A stretch of DNA of 64,000 nucleotides from the NCBI GenBank assembly GCA_019240115.1, contig JAFAYV010000011.1, positions 114,032 through 178,031 on the forward strand. The letters are read 5' to 3'. Origin of the DNA: Solirubrobacterales bacterium. GTDB taxonomy: Bacteria; Actinomycetota; Thermoleophilia; Solirubrobacterales; Solirubrobacteraceae. Positions 14,628 through 23,535 of this stretch are shown in pieces (positions within the stretch are counted from its first letter, which is position 1; the number at the start of each line of letters is the position of its first letter). The notes under the pieces were generated by a model. The model did no database searches and was not told the DNA's origin. It saw only the letters and a program-made list of their open reading frames with translations. The position numbers were made by a program, and so were the translations under genes.

Positions 14628-17338
14628 CGGGTGGCCGAGGCGTTCAGCCGCGCCGCCAGCTCGTAGCGCGAACGGACGCCGATCTTGGCAAAGACGTTTG
14701 AGAGGTGGTACTCGATCGCCTTGGTCGAGAGGTACAGCTCCTCGGCGATCTCGCGGTTGGTCTTGCCCGAGGCGACGAGCCGGGCGACGACCTCCTCGCG
14801 CGCGGTCAGCCCGTAGCGGTCGCCGTCGCGGCGCTCGCGCACGCCGCAGCCGGCGAGCTCGGCGTCGCAGCGGCCCACGAACGGCGCGGCGCCGAGCTGC
14901 TCGAAGCCCGCCCGGGCCGTGCGCAGGATGGCGATCGCCTCGCGACGCTGCCCGCGCTGGCGCCGCCAATGGCCATGGGAGAGCGCGAACAGCGCGGCGT
15001 AGAACGGCGAGCCGTTCCCCGCGCCGGGAGCGAACGCCGCCGCGGCCTCATCGATTTCCCCGAGCGCCTGCGCGAGCACGCCGCGCAGGCGCCGGTGCTC
15101 GAGGCGGGTGACGTCGCTCCGGGCGGCGCCGGCGAGGTCGAGCTCGTGCAGCTCGGCCCGCGCCTCGTCGAGGCGCTGGGTCGCGATCAGCGCCTCGACG
15201 CGCATCAGGCGCGGGAGCCGGTAGCCCATGCCGAGCGGCGGCTGGGCCGGCGCCCGGGGCAGCGCCTCCAGCGCGACGAGCACCGCCTCCCACTCGGTCC
15301 GCACCCATGCCAGATGGGCGACGGCGGCGCGCGCGTGGTAGCCCGAGGCCGGGGTCGGGACCCGCGCCGCGGCCGCGGCGGCGGCGTCGCGGTGGCGCTC
15401 GGCGCGTTCCCAGCTGCCGCGCCCGGCGTCGAGCGCGGCCGCGACGGCGTACATGAACGGCAGGTCCCACGAGCGAGCGGCGTCCTCGCCGAGGGTGATC
15501 GCGAGCTCGGCGTGGGCGAGGCCGGCGTCCCAGCATCCGAGGTGGTATTCGGCGCCGGCGAGGGCGCTGTATGCGTTGGGGAGGCTGCGCACGGCGGCGC
15601 CGGAGCGCGACCACCGCAGCACCGTCGACAGATCCTCGATGGCGCGCTCGAGATCGCCCCACCACAGCTCGATCTGGCCCCGGGTGGCGAGCAGCTCGGG
15701 CTCGAACGGGCCCGGGTCGGTGCGCGTCGCCGAGACGTCGCCGAGCTCGGCGATCGCGGCCGGCGCACGCCCCGACATGGTCAGTCCGAGCGCCTTCGCC
15801 TGGCGCGCGGTGACGATCGCCGTCGGCGTCGACGCGGCGGCCTCCAATGCCCGCTGCGCCCACGCGATCGACTCCTCGTGATTCCCGTGCAGCGCGCACA
15901 CGAGCGCGAGCGCCGAGGTGACCGGTCCCTCGAGGTCGACATGCTCGGCGAAGTCCGGGCGTGCGACGACCTCGCGAAACGTCGCCTCGGCCTGCGGCAG
16001 CGCCCCGATCGATGCTGTCAGCGCGCCGATCGTGAAGCTGCGGCGCGGGCCGTCGGCGCACGCGAGGACCTCGTCCCGGCGACTCGTCGCGGCCGGGACG
16101 TCGCCGGTCAAGAGCAGGCACTCGACGGCCCGCAGCAGCGCCAGCTCGCGCCGGTCGCGCGACGCGGCGATTCGCGAGGCCGCCAGCAGATGCTCGACCC
16201 CCGCGGCGAGGCGCCCGGTGGCGATCTCGGCCTCGGCGGTCGCCTGCAGCTCGGCGGCGAGCGCGTCGTCGGCGCCATGGCTGGCGGCGGCGCGATGGCC
16301 GAGCGCCTCCCCGGCGTCGGCCAGCCGCGCCCAGCGCAGGTGCAACGCGCTGCGTCGCGCCGGCGGTAGATCGTCGCGCACCGCGGCGCGGATGAGCGGG
16401 TGCGGGAACGCGATCTCCTCGGGCAGCCGGTCGTGGTCCAGGACGAGCAGGTCGGCGCGCAGCGCCCCCTCGACCGCCGTGAACGGATCCTCGAGGCCGG
16501 CGACGACGCCGGCCCGATCCAGGCGGCAGCGCTCGCCGGCCACCGCGGCGGCGGTCAGCAGGCCGCGCGCGTCGTCCGCGAGCTCCCCGACGCGGCCCAG
16601 GACGGTGGCGGCGAACGATCGCGGCGCCGGCAGCGCGCCGGGCGCCCGGTTCAGCGACTCGGGCGTCAGCTCGCGCAGCAGCGCCCGGACGTAGAGCGGA
16701 TGACCCTCGGTGTGGGCCCGCAGCCGCTCCGCGGCCGCGGCGGTCAGCGCCGGGCCCGCCAGCGCCTGGACCTCGGCGGCGCTCAGCCCGCCGAGCCCGA
16801 TCCGTCGCACCCGGTCGCCGTCGGCGAGCAGCCGCGGCCAGCTGGCACCGAGCGCCTCCAGGCTCTCGGGGCGGCTCGCGATCAGGACGAGCACGCGATC
16901 GCCGTGCAGGCGGCGCAGCGCGAACAGCAGCGCCGCGGCCGAGCGGGCGTCCATCCACTGCGCGTCGTCGATCGCGATCAGCACGGCCGCGCGGTCCTGG
17001 AGCGAGCCGAGCAGGGCGAGCAGCTCCGCGCCGACCGAGAACGGATTCGCCGGGCCGCTCGCCGGATCGGGAGCGGCGTCGACGTGGGCGAGCAGCTGGG
17101 CGACGACCCCGTAATCGAGCGTCGTCTCGGACTCGTCGCCGGAGGCCGTCAGGACGAGCATGTCGCGCGCGCTGCTCAGGCACCGGCGCAGCAGCGCCGT
17201 CTTGCCGATTCCCGACTCGCCCTCGATCCAGACGATCCTCGGCTCGCCGAGCCGGACGGCGTCCATCGCCGCCAGCACCTCGCCGCACTCGGCCTCCCGG
17301 CCCACGAAGCGGTCGGTGCGACGATCGGCGGCGGTCAT
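14624..17338 (-). CDS. LuxR-family regulator of the LAL (AAA ATPase-TPR-HTH) type
   Basis: A 904-residue transcription activator. The N-terminus DRFVGREAECGEVLAAM leads to a Walker A, EGESGIGKTALLRRC, and a Walker B, VLIAIDDAQWMD. A long helical TPR-like middle follows, and the C-terminus is a LuxR helix-turn-helix: LTAREEVVARLVASGKTNRE, then STKAIEYHLSNVFAKIGVRS. LAL proteins are usually switched on by small metabolites and activate catabolic or antibiotic genes. It starts a coupled operon with the nucleoside hydrolase and MFS genes, which are its likely targets. No convincing operator was seen in the GC-rich sequence before its ATG. Confidence 0.92.
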   Translation of the reverse strand: MTAADRRTDRFVGREAECGEVLAAMDAVRLGEPRIVWIEGESGIGKTALLRRCLSSARDMLVLTASGDESETTLDYGVVAQLLAHVDAAPDPASGPANPFSVGAELLALLGSLQDRAAVLIAIDDAQWMDARSAAALLFALRRLHGDRVLVLIASRPESLEALGASWPRLLADGDRVRRIGLGGLSAAEVQALAGPALTAAAAERLRAHTEGHPLYVRALLRELTPESLNRAPGALPAPRSFAATVLGRVGELADDARGLLTAAAVAGERCRLDRAGVVAGLEDPFTAVEGALRADLLVLDHDRLPEEIAFPHPLIRAAVRDDLPPARRSALHLRWARLADAGEALGHRAAASHGADDALAAELQATAEAEIATGRLAAGVEHLLAASRIAASRDRRELALLRAVECLLLTGDVPAATSRRDEVLACADGPRRSFTIGALTASIGALPQAEATFREVVARPDFAEHVDLEGPVTSALALVCALHGNHEESIAWAQRALEAAASTPTAIVTARQAKALGLTMSGRAPAAIAELGDVSATRTDPGPFEPELLATRGQIELWWGDLERAIEDLSTVLRWSRSGAAVRSLPNAYSALAGAEYHLGCWDAGLAHAELAITLGEDAARSWDLPFMYAVAAALDAGRGSWERAERHRDAAAAAAARVPTPASGYHARAAVAHLAWVRTEWEAVLVALEALPRAPAQPPLGMGYRLPRLMRVEALIATQRLDEARAELHELDLAGAARSDVTRLEHRRLRGVLAQALGEIDEAAAAFAPGAGNGSPFYAALFALSHGHWRRQRGQRREAIAILRTARAGFEQLGAAPFVGRCDAELAGCGVRERRDGDRYGLTAREEVVARLVASGKTNREIAEELYLSTKAIEYHLSNVFAKIGVRSRYELAARLNASATR

Positions 17339-17567
17339 CGACGTCCTGCGAGCCTCCAGCGATCACCGGCCGCGATCACGAAGCCAATCAAGCAGATGAC
17401 CCGCGGGTTGTCCAGGGGCCGCTCCAGGGCGGCCGCGTCCTCGCAGCCAGCCGGGGGCGTCGGATGCACGGGCACGGATTCGCCCGGTCAGGCGCCGCCG
17501 GCGCGGCGTGCGCCAAGGACGGAACAGGAGGCAAGACCGACGACGTCGCGTCGGTCGTCAAACCCGC

Positions 17568-17690
17568 TCACTCGGCCTCGGCCTCGGCCTCGCGGTGGCG
17601 GTCATCATCGACGCGACCGTCGTCCGGTGCCTGTTCGTCCCCGCGCTGATGATCCTGATGGGTTCGGTGAACTGGTATCCGCCGGCCGGA
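17568..17690 (+). pseudogene. Fragment of an MMPL/RND-type transporter
   Basis: About 40 codons encode GLGLAVAVIIDATVVRCLFV and then PALMILMGSVNWYPPA, the last membrane helices of MMPL exporters (lipid or drug transporters of the RND superfamily). No start, no upstream transporter domain and no C-terminal tail are present. The flanking 17339-17567 and 17691-17816 contain no gene I recognise. This is a remnant of a gene otherwise deleted. Confidence 0.7.
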
Positions 17691-17816
17691 GCTGGATCGG
17701 ATCGTGCCCCGCGTCAGCATGCAGGGAGCCGTGTTCTTCGCCGAGCGCGACGGTCGAGGCCGCCGATGCGCACGAGCGCCCGTGACCACCGCGCAGCCGG
17801 GAGCGAGCGCAGCCGA

Positions 17817-18554
17817 TCACCCCGACGCGCGCGACCGCGTCGATCCCGAGGAGCGCGTCCGGGTCGAGCCCGAGGCGCGCGACCGGGTCGAGCCCGAGGC
17901 ACGCGTCCCGCTCGAGCCCGAGGCGCGCGTCCCGGCTGAGCCCGAGGCCGTCCCGGTCGAGCCCGAGGCGGATCCGGCGCGCCGGCGGCGCGGGGTCGGG
18001 CGCTGGTCGGCGGGGATCTCGGCGCGCACGACCTCGCGAACGAGCTTGGGCAGCTCGGTGGTGAGGTACTTCGCCATCCGCTCCTCGTCGCGGAGGATGG
18101 CGCGAGCGAGCTTGGCCGTCTCGGCGTCGCCGACCGCCTCGGCGAGCGCTTCGATGCGGGTGTAGATCGCGATCTCGTCGTGCTCCTCGCGCAGCTGCTC
18201 GGAGGCGACCCGCAGCTGGGTCTCCTCCGGGTCGACGACCGGCGTCCGGGCAGCGATCTGGCTGCGCACGGCGGCCATCGCCTTGCCGGCGGCCTCGCCG
18301 ACCGCGGCGACGACCGCCGGGGTCCCGGAGCCGCCGGGCGTGCCGCCGAGCTCGCCGATCCGCGCCGCGACCGAGCGCCCGTGCTTCTCGGTCTCGCCGA
18401 GATGGGCCCGGACGCGCTTCTGGTAGGCGGGCTTGGCGACGAGCTCGACCTGAGCGGCGAGATTGGCCTGCATCTGGGCCTCCTTGGCGTGGGCCTCGTC
18501 GAGCCAGTCGATCAGCTTGGCGTCGCGGGCGGTGAGAGTGGCGTCCTCGGGCAT
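17817..18554 (-). CDS. Ferritin-like helical protein with an 8-residue repeat tail
   Basis: A 245-residue soluble protein. Residues 1-175 are helical: LTARDAKLIDWLDEAHAKEA, then a helix with ETEKHGRSVAARIGELGG and two helices with EEHDEIAIYTRIEALAEAVG and AILRDEERMAKYLTTELPKL. This resembles the DUF892/YciE group of ferritin-like four-helix proteins linked to stress; His and Glu residues (EKH, EEHDE, DEERM) are spaced for a di-metal site. From about residue 190 the protein is an Arg/Ser/Gly/Thr tail of five 8-residue units (TRASGSTR type, 24-bp period in DNA), strongly basic and probably disordered. ATG 18554 has GGAG upstream. It stands alone. Confidence 0.75.
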   Translation of the reverse strand: MPEDATLTARDAKLIDWLDEAHAKEAQMQANLAAQVELVAKPAYQKRVRAHLGETEKHGRSVAARIGELGGTPGGSGTPAVVAAVGEAAGKAMAAVRSQIAARTPVVDPEETQLRVASEQLREEHDEIAIYTRIEALAEAVGDAETAKLARAILRDEERMAKYLTTELPKLVREVVRAEIPADQRPTPRRRRAGSASGSTGTASGSAGTRASGSSGTRASGSTRSRASGSTRTRSSGSTRSRASG

Positions 18555-18850
18555 GGTCGTCTCCTGGTCTGGGGAATGCTCGGGCCGACCGGGAGCGACG
18601 GGTGCCGTGGCGCGGCCCACAGCTCCTTAATCCCCCCAGCCGCCCTCAGGGCAAACCGCGAACGAGCGTCAATGCGCCGAACGGCGGGGTTTCCCGACGT
18701 CCCGGCCGACGCGCGGGGACGGGCCCGGCTTCGGCGATGACCCGACGTGGGCCCCGATCGCAAGCCGCCGCGGGACCGCCGTCGACGCGCTCGCGTCTGA
18801 CCAGCACGCAACGCGCTCGTGCCCGCCCTCGCCGGCGCGGTCCGCCGACC
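18555..18850. other. Spacer with no recognisable gene
   Basis: No coding region with actinobacterial codon use and no known motif was found on either strand. It separates the divergent-facing end of the hexuronate operon (stop at 18851) from the upstream region of the ferritin-like gene. Confidence 0.6.
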
Positions 18851-19792
18851 TCAACGGATGACGGGCTCCTCGGAGCGCAACCGCGCGAGCGCGTCGCGGT
18901 CGGGCAGGCCCTCCCAGTCGCCGGGCGCGGTCACCGCGAGGGCACCCGCGGTGACCGCGGTGCGCAGCCGCTGGATCGGATCGGCGCCCGAGATCAGCTC
19001 GGCGAGATAGCCGGCGACGAAGGCGTCGCCGGCGCCGACGGTGTCGAGCACGGGCACCGTGGGCGCGGCCTGCTCGTAGTCGGCCCCGTCGATGCGCGCC
19101 ACGCAGCCCGCGGGCCCGAGCTTGATCATCACCTGCGAGGGACCGAGGCGCTCGAGCGCGCGCGCCGCGGCGGGCCCGTCGACCGCGGGCCCGGTGATCA
19201 TCCGCGCCTCCTCGAGCCCGGCGAAGGCGAGATCGCACGCCGGGAGCAGCGCGGCGATCGCCTCGGCCGCAACCTCGCGCGACCACAGCGCGTCGCGGTG
19301 GTTGACGTCGAAGCTGACGGTGGTGCCCGCGTCGCGGGCGAGCTCGATCGCCCGGCGCACGGCGGCCGCCGGAGCGGGGCCGAGCGCGGGCGTGATCCCG
19401 GTCGCGTGCACGACGTCGGCGTCCGCGATCACGGACCCCGGCACATCCTCCGGCGCCAGGTGCGAGCCGGCGCTGTCGCGGCGGTAGTAGCTGACCCGCC
19501 CGCGACCGACCGCGGGGCGCCAGCGGAGCATCATCCCGGTCGGGGCGGGATCCTCGACGGCGATCACCTCGACGCGCTCGGCGCGCAGCTCGCGGCGGAT
19601 CAGCGCGCCGGGCGGATCGGCCCCGAGGCGGCCCACCCAAGCGGCGGGAACGCCGAGCCGGCGCACGCCGATCGCGACATTGGACTCCGACCCGCCCATG
19701 CGCAGGGTCATCGGCTCGCCGTTGTGCACGTGACCGCAGCCGTCCTGGACGACGAGGCCCATCGTCTCCCCGAGCGTGGCGAGCCCGCTCAT
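18851..19792 (-). CDS. kdgK: 2-keto-3-deoxygluconate kinase (PfkB family)
   Basis: A 313-residue ribokinase-fold enzyme that phosphorylates 2-keto-3-deoxygluconate to KDPG. It begins LATLGETMGLVVQDG; MGGSESNVAIGVRRLG is PfkB signature 1, and DTVGAGDAFVAGYLAEL is signature 2 with the catalytic Asp. SYYRRDSAGSHL matches the KDG-kinase substrate loop. The start ATG overlaps the stop of the KDPG aldolase gene (ATGA). It is the last gene of the hexuronate operon and supplies the substrate for the aldolase immediately before it. Confidence 0.9.
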   Translation of the reverse strand: MSGLATLGETMGLVVQDGCGHVHNGEPMTLRMGGSESNVAIGVRRLGVPAAWVGRLGADPPGALIRRELRAERVEVIAVEDPAPTGMMLRWRPAVGRGRVSYYRRDSAGSHLAPEDVPGSVIADADVVHATGITPALGPAPAAAVRRAIELARDAGTTVSFDVNHRDALWSREVAAEAIAALLPACDLAFAGLEEARMITGPAVDGPAAARALERLGPSQVMIKLGPAGCVARIDGADYEQAAPTVPVLDTVGAGDAFVAGYLAELISGADPIQRLRTAVTAGALAVTAPGDWEGLPDRDALARLRSEEPVIR

Positions 19793-20451
19793 CGTGCGCG
19801 GGCGCTGGCGACGGCCTGCAGCGCGACCCGCGCCCGCTCGCGCAGCGCGGCCAGCGAGCCGCCGTCCAGCGCGTCGCCGACGAGCGGACCGCCGAGGCCG
19901 ACGGCCGCCGCGCCGGCGTTCAGGTAATCGCCGATCTCCTCGATCGCCACCCCTCCCGTCGGCACGAGCGGGATGCCGGGGAGCGGTCCCCGGAGGTCGC
20001 GCAGATGTCGCGGACCGCCGGTCGCCGCCGGGAACAGCTTGACCGCCGTCGCCCCGAGCTCCCACGCGGTCAGGATCTCGGTCGCCGTGAAGCCCCCCGG
20101 ATAGCAGGCGACGCCGGCCTCGCCGGCGACGCGGACGACCTCGGGACAGACGCCTGGGCTGACCAGGAACGCGGCCCCCGCCTCCAGCGCCATCGTCGCC
20201 TGATCGGCGCAGGTCACGCTCCCCATGCCGAGCGCGATGCCCGGATCGAGTGCCGGACGCAGCCGGCGCAGCGCCTGCACGGCGCCCGGCGTCGTCAGGG
20301 TCAGCTCCAGACAGCGCAGACCGGCGTCGGCGAGCGCGTGCGCGACGGGCGCCAGCGCGTCCTCGCGGTCGGCCCGCAGGATCGCGACGACGCCGTCCTG
20401 CGCGAGCTGGGGGGTCATCGGCGCGCGGGCCATCTCGGGCGGGCAGGTCAT
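19789..20451 (-). CDS. eda: KDPG aldolase
   Basis: A 220-residue class I aldolase that splits 2-keto-3-deoxy-6-phosphogluconate into pyruvate and glyceraldehyde 3-phosphate. DGVVAILRADRED begins the barrel. The catalytic Glu lies in CLELTLTTPGA (Glu49), the Schiff-base Lys is Lys138 in AVKLFPA, and the phosphate loop is VPTGGV. The GMGSVT and SPG blocks are standard. ATG 20451 is 2 bases after the uxuB stop; internal ATGs at 20433 and 20418 are alternatives. It sits in mid-operon with kdgK. Confidence 0.92.
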   Translation of the reverse strand: MTCPPEMARAPMTPQLAQDGVVAILRADREDALAPVAHALADAGLRCLELTLTTPGAVQALRRLRPALDPGIALGMGSVTCADQATMALEAGAAFLVSPGVCPEVVRVAGEAGVACYPGGFTATEILTAWELGATAVKLFPAATGGPRHLRDLRGPLPGIPLVPTGGVAIEEIGDYLNAGAAAVGLGGPLVGDALDGGSLAALRERARVALQAVASARAR

Positions 20452-20452
20452 C

Positions 20453-21952
20453 TCAGGCGGTCAGGCTCCGCGCGGTCGCCTCGGCGCCGTCGCGCCCGAG
20501 CCGCTCAACGAGGTCGACGAGCAGGTCGCACAGTCCCCGGTCGGCGGCGAGGTCGGCGCCGAAGATCTCGCGCATGGCCAGCAGCGCGTCGACGATCTGC
20601 CGGGGCCCGTGCAGAGATCCGACGCGGGCGGCGATCTCGCCGCCGAGCGGGTCCTCGATGGTCAGCGGCCGGCCCGAGTCCGAGCGCCGCACGCTGACCA
20701 CGCGCATCCAGGCCGCGACCCCGAGCGCGGCGAGGGCCGGCTCGGCGCCGTGCGCGCGGCGGTCGCGGATCGTGCCCAGGAGACGCCCGGGCAGCTTCTG
20801 GCTGCCGTCGAGGGCGATCTGCGCGGTGCGATGGCGCAGAGCGCGATTGGCGAAGCGCCGCAGCAGGTCGTCGCGGTAGTGCAGCAGGTCGAACCCGTCG
20901 GGCACCCGCAGCGTGGGCGCCACGTCGATCGCCATCAGCCCGGCGATGACATGACAGAGGCCGTCGGAGGCGATCGCGTCGGCGACGAACTCGTGATCGG
21001 CGAGCATTCCCAGGTAGGCGAGCGTCGAGTGGCTGCCGTTGAGCATCCGCAGCTTGATCCGCTCGTAGGGCCACACCCGGTCGGTCATGATCGCGCCGGC
21101 GCGCTCCCAGGCGGGCCGCGGCCCGGCGAAATAATCCTCGATCACCCACTGGCTGAACGGCTCGGTGACGACGAGGCCCTCGTCGGCCAGCCCGGTCGCC
21201 GCGGCCAGCGCGCGGCGGTCGGCGGCGGTGGTCGCGGGCACGATCCGGTCGACCATCGTCGACGGGAAGCGGACGTGATCGGCCAGCCACGCGGACAGGC
21301 CGTCGCGCGGCGCGCGGCGCCGCGCAAAATCGTGCACGAGGTCGCGCAGCGTGGCGCCGTTGCTCGGGAGGTTGTCGCAGCAGACGACGGTGATCGGGGC
21401 GCCGCTGTGCGCGCGCCGGCGCGCGAGGCCGGCAACGAGCTGGCCGACCACGGTGCGGGTGCTCCCGCCACGCAAATCGGCCTCGAGGTCGGGATCGCCG
21501 TCGCGCAGGCGGCCGGTGCCGGGGTCGAGGCGATAGGCCTTCTCGGTGACGGTGAGCGTGACGATCGCGGTCGCGGGATCGGCGATGCGCCGCGTCAGCG
21601 CCTCGGGGTCGGCACGCGCCCAGCGCACCTCGCGGACGCTCGGGATGACGCGCCGCCGTTCGCCGTCGGCCCCGCGCACCGCGACCGTGTAGAGGCCGTC
21701 CTGGGGTCCGAGCGCGTCGGCGACCGCGGGGCTGCGCTCGGTCACCCCGCAGATGCCCCAGTCGCCCCCGGCGGCGGCGATCGCGTCCTCGGTGTAGACC
21801 GCCTGGTGCGCGCGGTGAAATGCGCCGATCCCGAGATGGACGATCCCGACCCCCAGGCCGCGCGGGTCGACCCGCGGGCGCATGTCGGCCGGCAGGTCGG
21901 CGAGCGCGGCGAGATCGAGCCGCCGCCGCGTGGCCTGGGCGGTCGGGGTCAC
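20453..21952 (-). CDS. uxuB: Mannitol dehydrogenase-family oxidoreductase, fructuronate reductase type
   Basis: A 499-residue NAD-dependent polyol/uronate dehydrogenase. GIVHLGIGAFHRAHQAVYTED is the N-terminal nucleotide-binding signature, TVTEKAYRL follows the second strand, and the catalytic cluster ERIKLRMLNGSHSTLAYLG supplies Lys, Asn and His. Context indicates reduction of D-fructuronate to D-mannonate and perhaps of tagaturonate to altronate, because both dehydratases are in the cluster but only one reductase. The GTG start overlaps the TGA of the altronate dehydratase gene (GTGA). Confidence 0.88.
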   Translation of the reverse strand: MTPTAQATRRRLDLAALADLPADMRPRVDPRGLGVGIVHLGIGAFHRAHQAVYTEDAIAAAGGDWGICGVTERSPAVADALGPQDGLYTVAVRGADGERRRVIPSVREVRWARADPEALTRRIADPATAIVTLTVTEKAYRLDPGTGRLRDGDPDLEADLRGGSTRTVVGQLVAGLARRRAHSGAPITVVCCDNLPSNGATLRDLVHDFARRRAPRDGLSAWLADHVRFPSTMVDRIVPATTAADRRALAAATGLADEGLVVTEPFSQWVIEDYFAGPRPAWERAGAIMTDRVWPYERIKLRMLNGSHSTLAYLGMLADHEFVADAIASDGLCHVIAGLMAIDVAPTLRVPDGFDLLHYRDDLLRRFANRALRHRTAQIALDGSQKLPGRLLGTIRDRRAHGAEPALAALGVAAWMRVVSVRRSDSGRPLTIEDPLGGEIAARVGSLHGPRQIVDALLAMREIFGADLAADRGLCDLLVDLVERLGRDGAEATARSLTA

Positions 21953-23535
21953 AGCACCGAGCCCCGCTGCCAGGGCGCGAACTCCTCGTCGCCGAAGTCG
22001 AGCTCCTCGCTGCGGGTCGTCGCGCCCGAGGCGACCGCCAGGATCTCGGCGAACAGGGACTCGCCGAGCTCGTCGACGCTCGCGCTGCCGTCGAGCACCG
22101 GCCCGCAGTTGAAGTCCATGTCGTCGGTCATCCGGCGGTAGAGCTCGTCGGTGGTGGCCAGCTTCAGGCTCGGCGCCGGCTTGCCGCCGAACACCGAGCC
22201 GCGGCCGGTGGTGAAGCAGACCAGGGTCGCGCCCCCGGCGACGATTCCGGTCACCGAGACCGGGTCATAGCCCGGCGTGTCCATGAACACGAGGCCGCGC
22301 TCGGTGACCGGCTCGGCGTAGCCGTACACCGCGCGCAGCGGGGTGGTGCCGCCCTTGGCAACGGCGCCGAGCGACTTCTCCTCGATCGTGGTCACGCCGC
22401 CGGCGCGGTTGCCCGGGGATGGGTTGTTGTCCAGGCTCGAGCCGTCGCCGGCGACGTAGCGCTCCCACCAGGCGACGCGAGCGCGCAGCTCAGCCGCGAC
22501 CTCGGGATCGGCGCGGGCGGTCAGCAGATGCTCGGCGCCGTGGATCTCGGGCGTCTCGGCCAGCACGGCGGTGCCGCCCGCGGCCACGAGGCGGTCGACG
22601 GCGGCGCCGAGGACGGGGTTGGCGCTGACCCCCGACCAGGCGTCCGAGCCACCGCAGTTGAGCCCGAGGATGAGCTCGGAGGCCGCGACCGGGGTCCGGC
22701 GCACGGCGCCGGCGACCGGCAGCAGCTCGCGCACCGCCTCCACGCCCGCGGCGATCGTGGCGCGGGTGCCGCCCCGCTGCTGGATCGTCATCCGGACGAC
22801 GGGGATGCCATCGGGCAGGGACACCCCGGACATCTGGTTGACCTCGCAGCCGAGCCCGACGACGACCACGCCGCCGACGTTGGGATGCCGTGCGTAGCCG
22901 GCAAGCGTGCGGCGCAGCAGCTCCAGCCCCTCCCCGTCGGCGCTCAGGCCACAGCCGCTGCCGTGGGTCACCGCGATCACCCCGCTGACCGCGGGATGCT
23001 CGTCGAGCGCCCCGGGCGCGGAGAACGCCGCGGCGATCCGGCGCACGACCGTCGCCGAGCAGTTGACCGTGCTCAGCACCGCCACGTAGTTGCGCGTGCC
23101 GACGCGCCCGTCGGGGCGGACGAGCCCGTCGAAGGTCGCCTCGGGGCGCTCGCGCGACGCGGTCGCGGCCGTCGGTGGCGTCGGCGCCGCCCGCACGGAT
23201 GCCTGCGGCGCGGACGCCGCGGGTGCGGACGGCGCGGGCGCGGACGCCTGCGGGGTGGGGGCGCCGTCCCGGGACGGGGAGACGAGATTGTGGTCGTGGA
23301 CGTGCTCGCCGACGGCGATCGGCCCGCGGGCGATCCCGATCGGCTGCCCGTACTTGCGCACCACGGCGCCCGACTCGATCGCGACGAGCGCGACCTTGTG
23401 CCCGCGCGGGATCGGCGCGACGGTGGCCCCGCCGGACGGCAGCGCCTCGCCGGCCTGCAGGGCGCGGCGCGCGACCGCGACCGGATCGTCGGGATGCAAT
23501 CGCAGCAGCGGGCTGTCGAGCGCGGCGACGGTCAC
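21949..23535 (-). CDS. uxaA: Altronate dehydratase (UxaA family)
   Basis: A 528-residue iron-dependent dehydratase. An N-terminal SAF domain (residues about 1-90, with IPRGHKVAL and GEHVHDHNL) is joined by an Ala/Pro/Ser linker of about 40 residues to the catalytic part, which starts FDGLVRPDGRVGTRNY. Further motifs are VAVLSTVNCSATV, THGSGCG, VVGLGCEVNQ, LGLNCGGSDAWSG, AETPEIHGAE and DNNPSPGNRAGG. The enzyme converts D-altronate (or galactarate in sister enzymes) to 2-keto-3-deoxy acid. GTG 23535 overlaps the IolB-family stop (GTGA) and gives the expected N-terminus; the longer frame lacks conservation. Overlaps on both sides show a coupled operon. Confidence 0.88.
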   Translation of the reverse strand: MTVAALDSPLLRLHPDDPVAVARRALQAGEALPSGGATVAPIPRGHKVALVAIESGAVVRKYGQPIGIARGPIAVGEHVHDHNLVSPSRDGAPTPQASAPAPSAPAASAPQASVRAAPTPPTAATASRERPEATFDGLVRPDGRVGTRNYVAVLSTVNCSATVVRRIAAAFSAPGALDEHPAVSGVIAVTHGSGCGLSADGEGLELLRRTLAGYARHPNVGGVVVVGLGCEVNQMSGVSLPDGIPVVRMTIQQRGGTRATIAAGVEAVRELLPVAGAVRRTPVAASELILGLNCGGSDAWSGVSANPVLGAAVDRLVAAGGTAVLAETPEIHGAEHLLTARADPEVAAELRARVAWWERYVAGDGSSLDNNPSPGNRAGGVTTIEEKSLGAVAKGGTTPLRAVYGYAEPVTERGLVFMDTPGYDPVSVTGIVAGGATLVCFTTGRGSVFGGKPAPSLKLATTDELYRRMTDDMDFNCGPVLDGSASVDELGESLFAEILAVASGATTRSEELDFGDEEFAPWQRGSVL

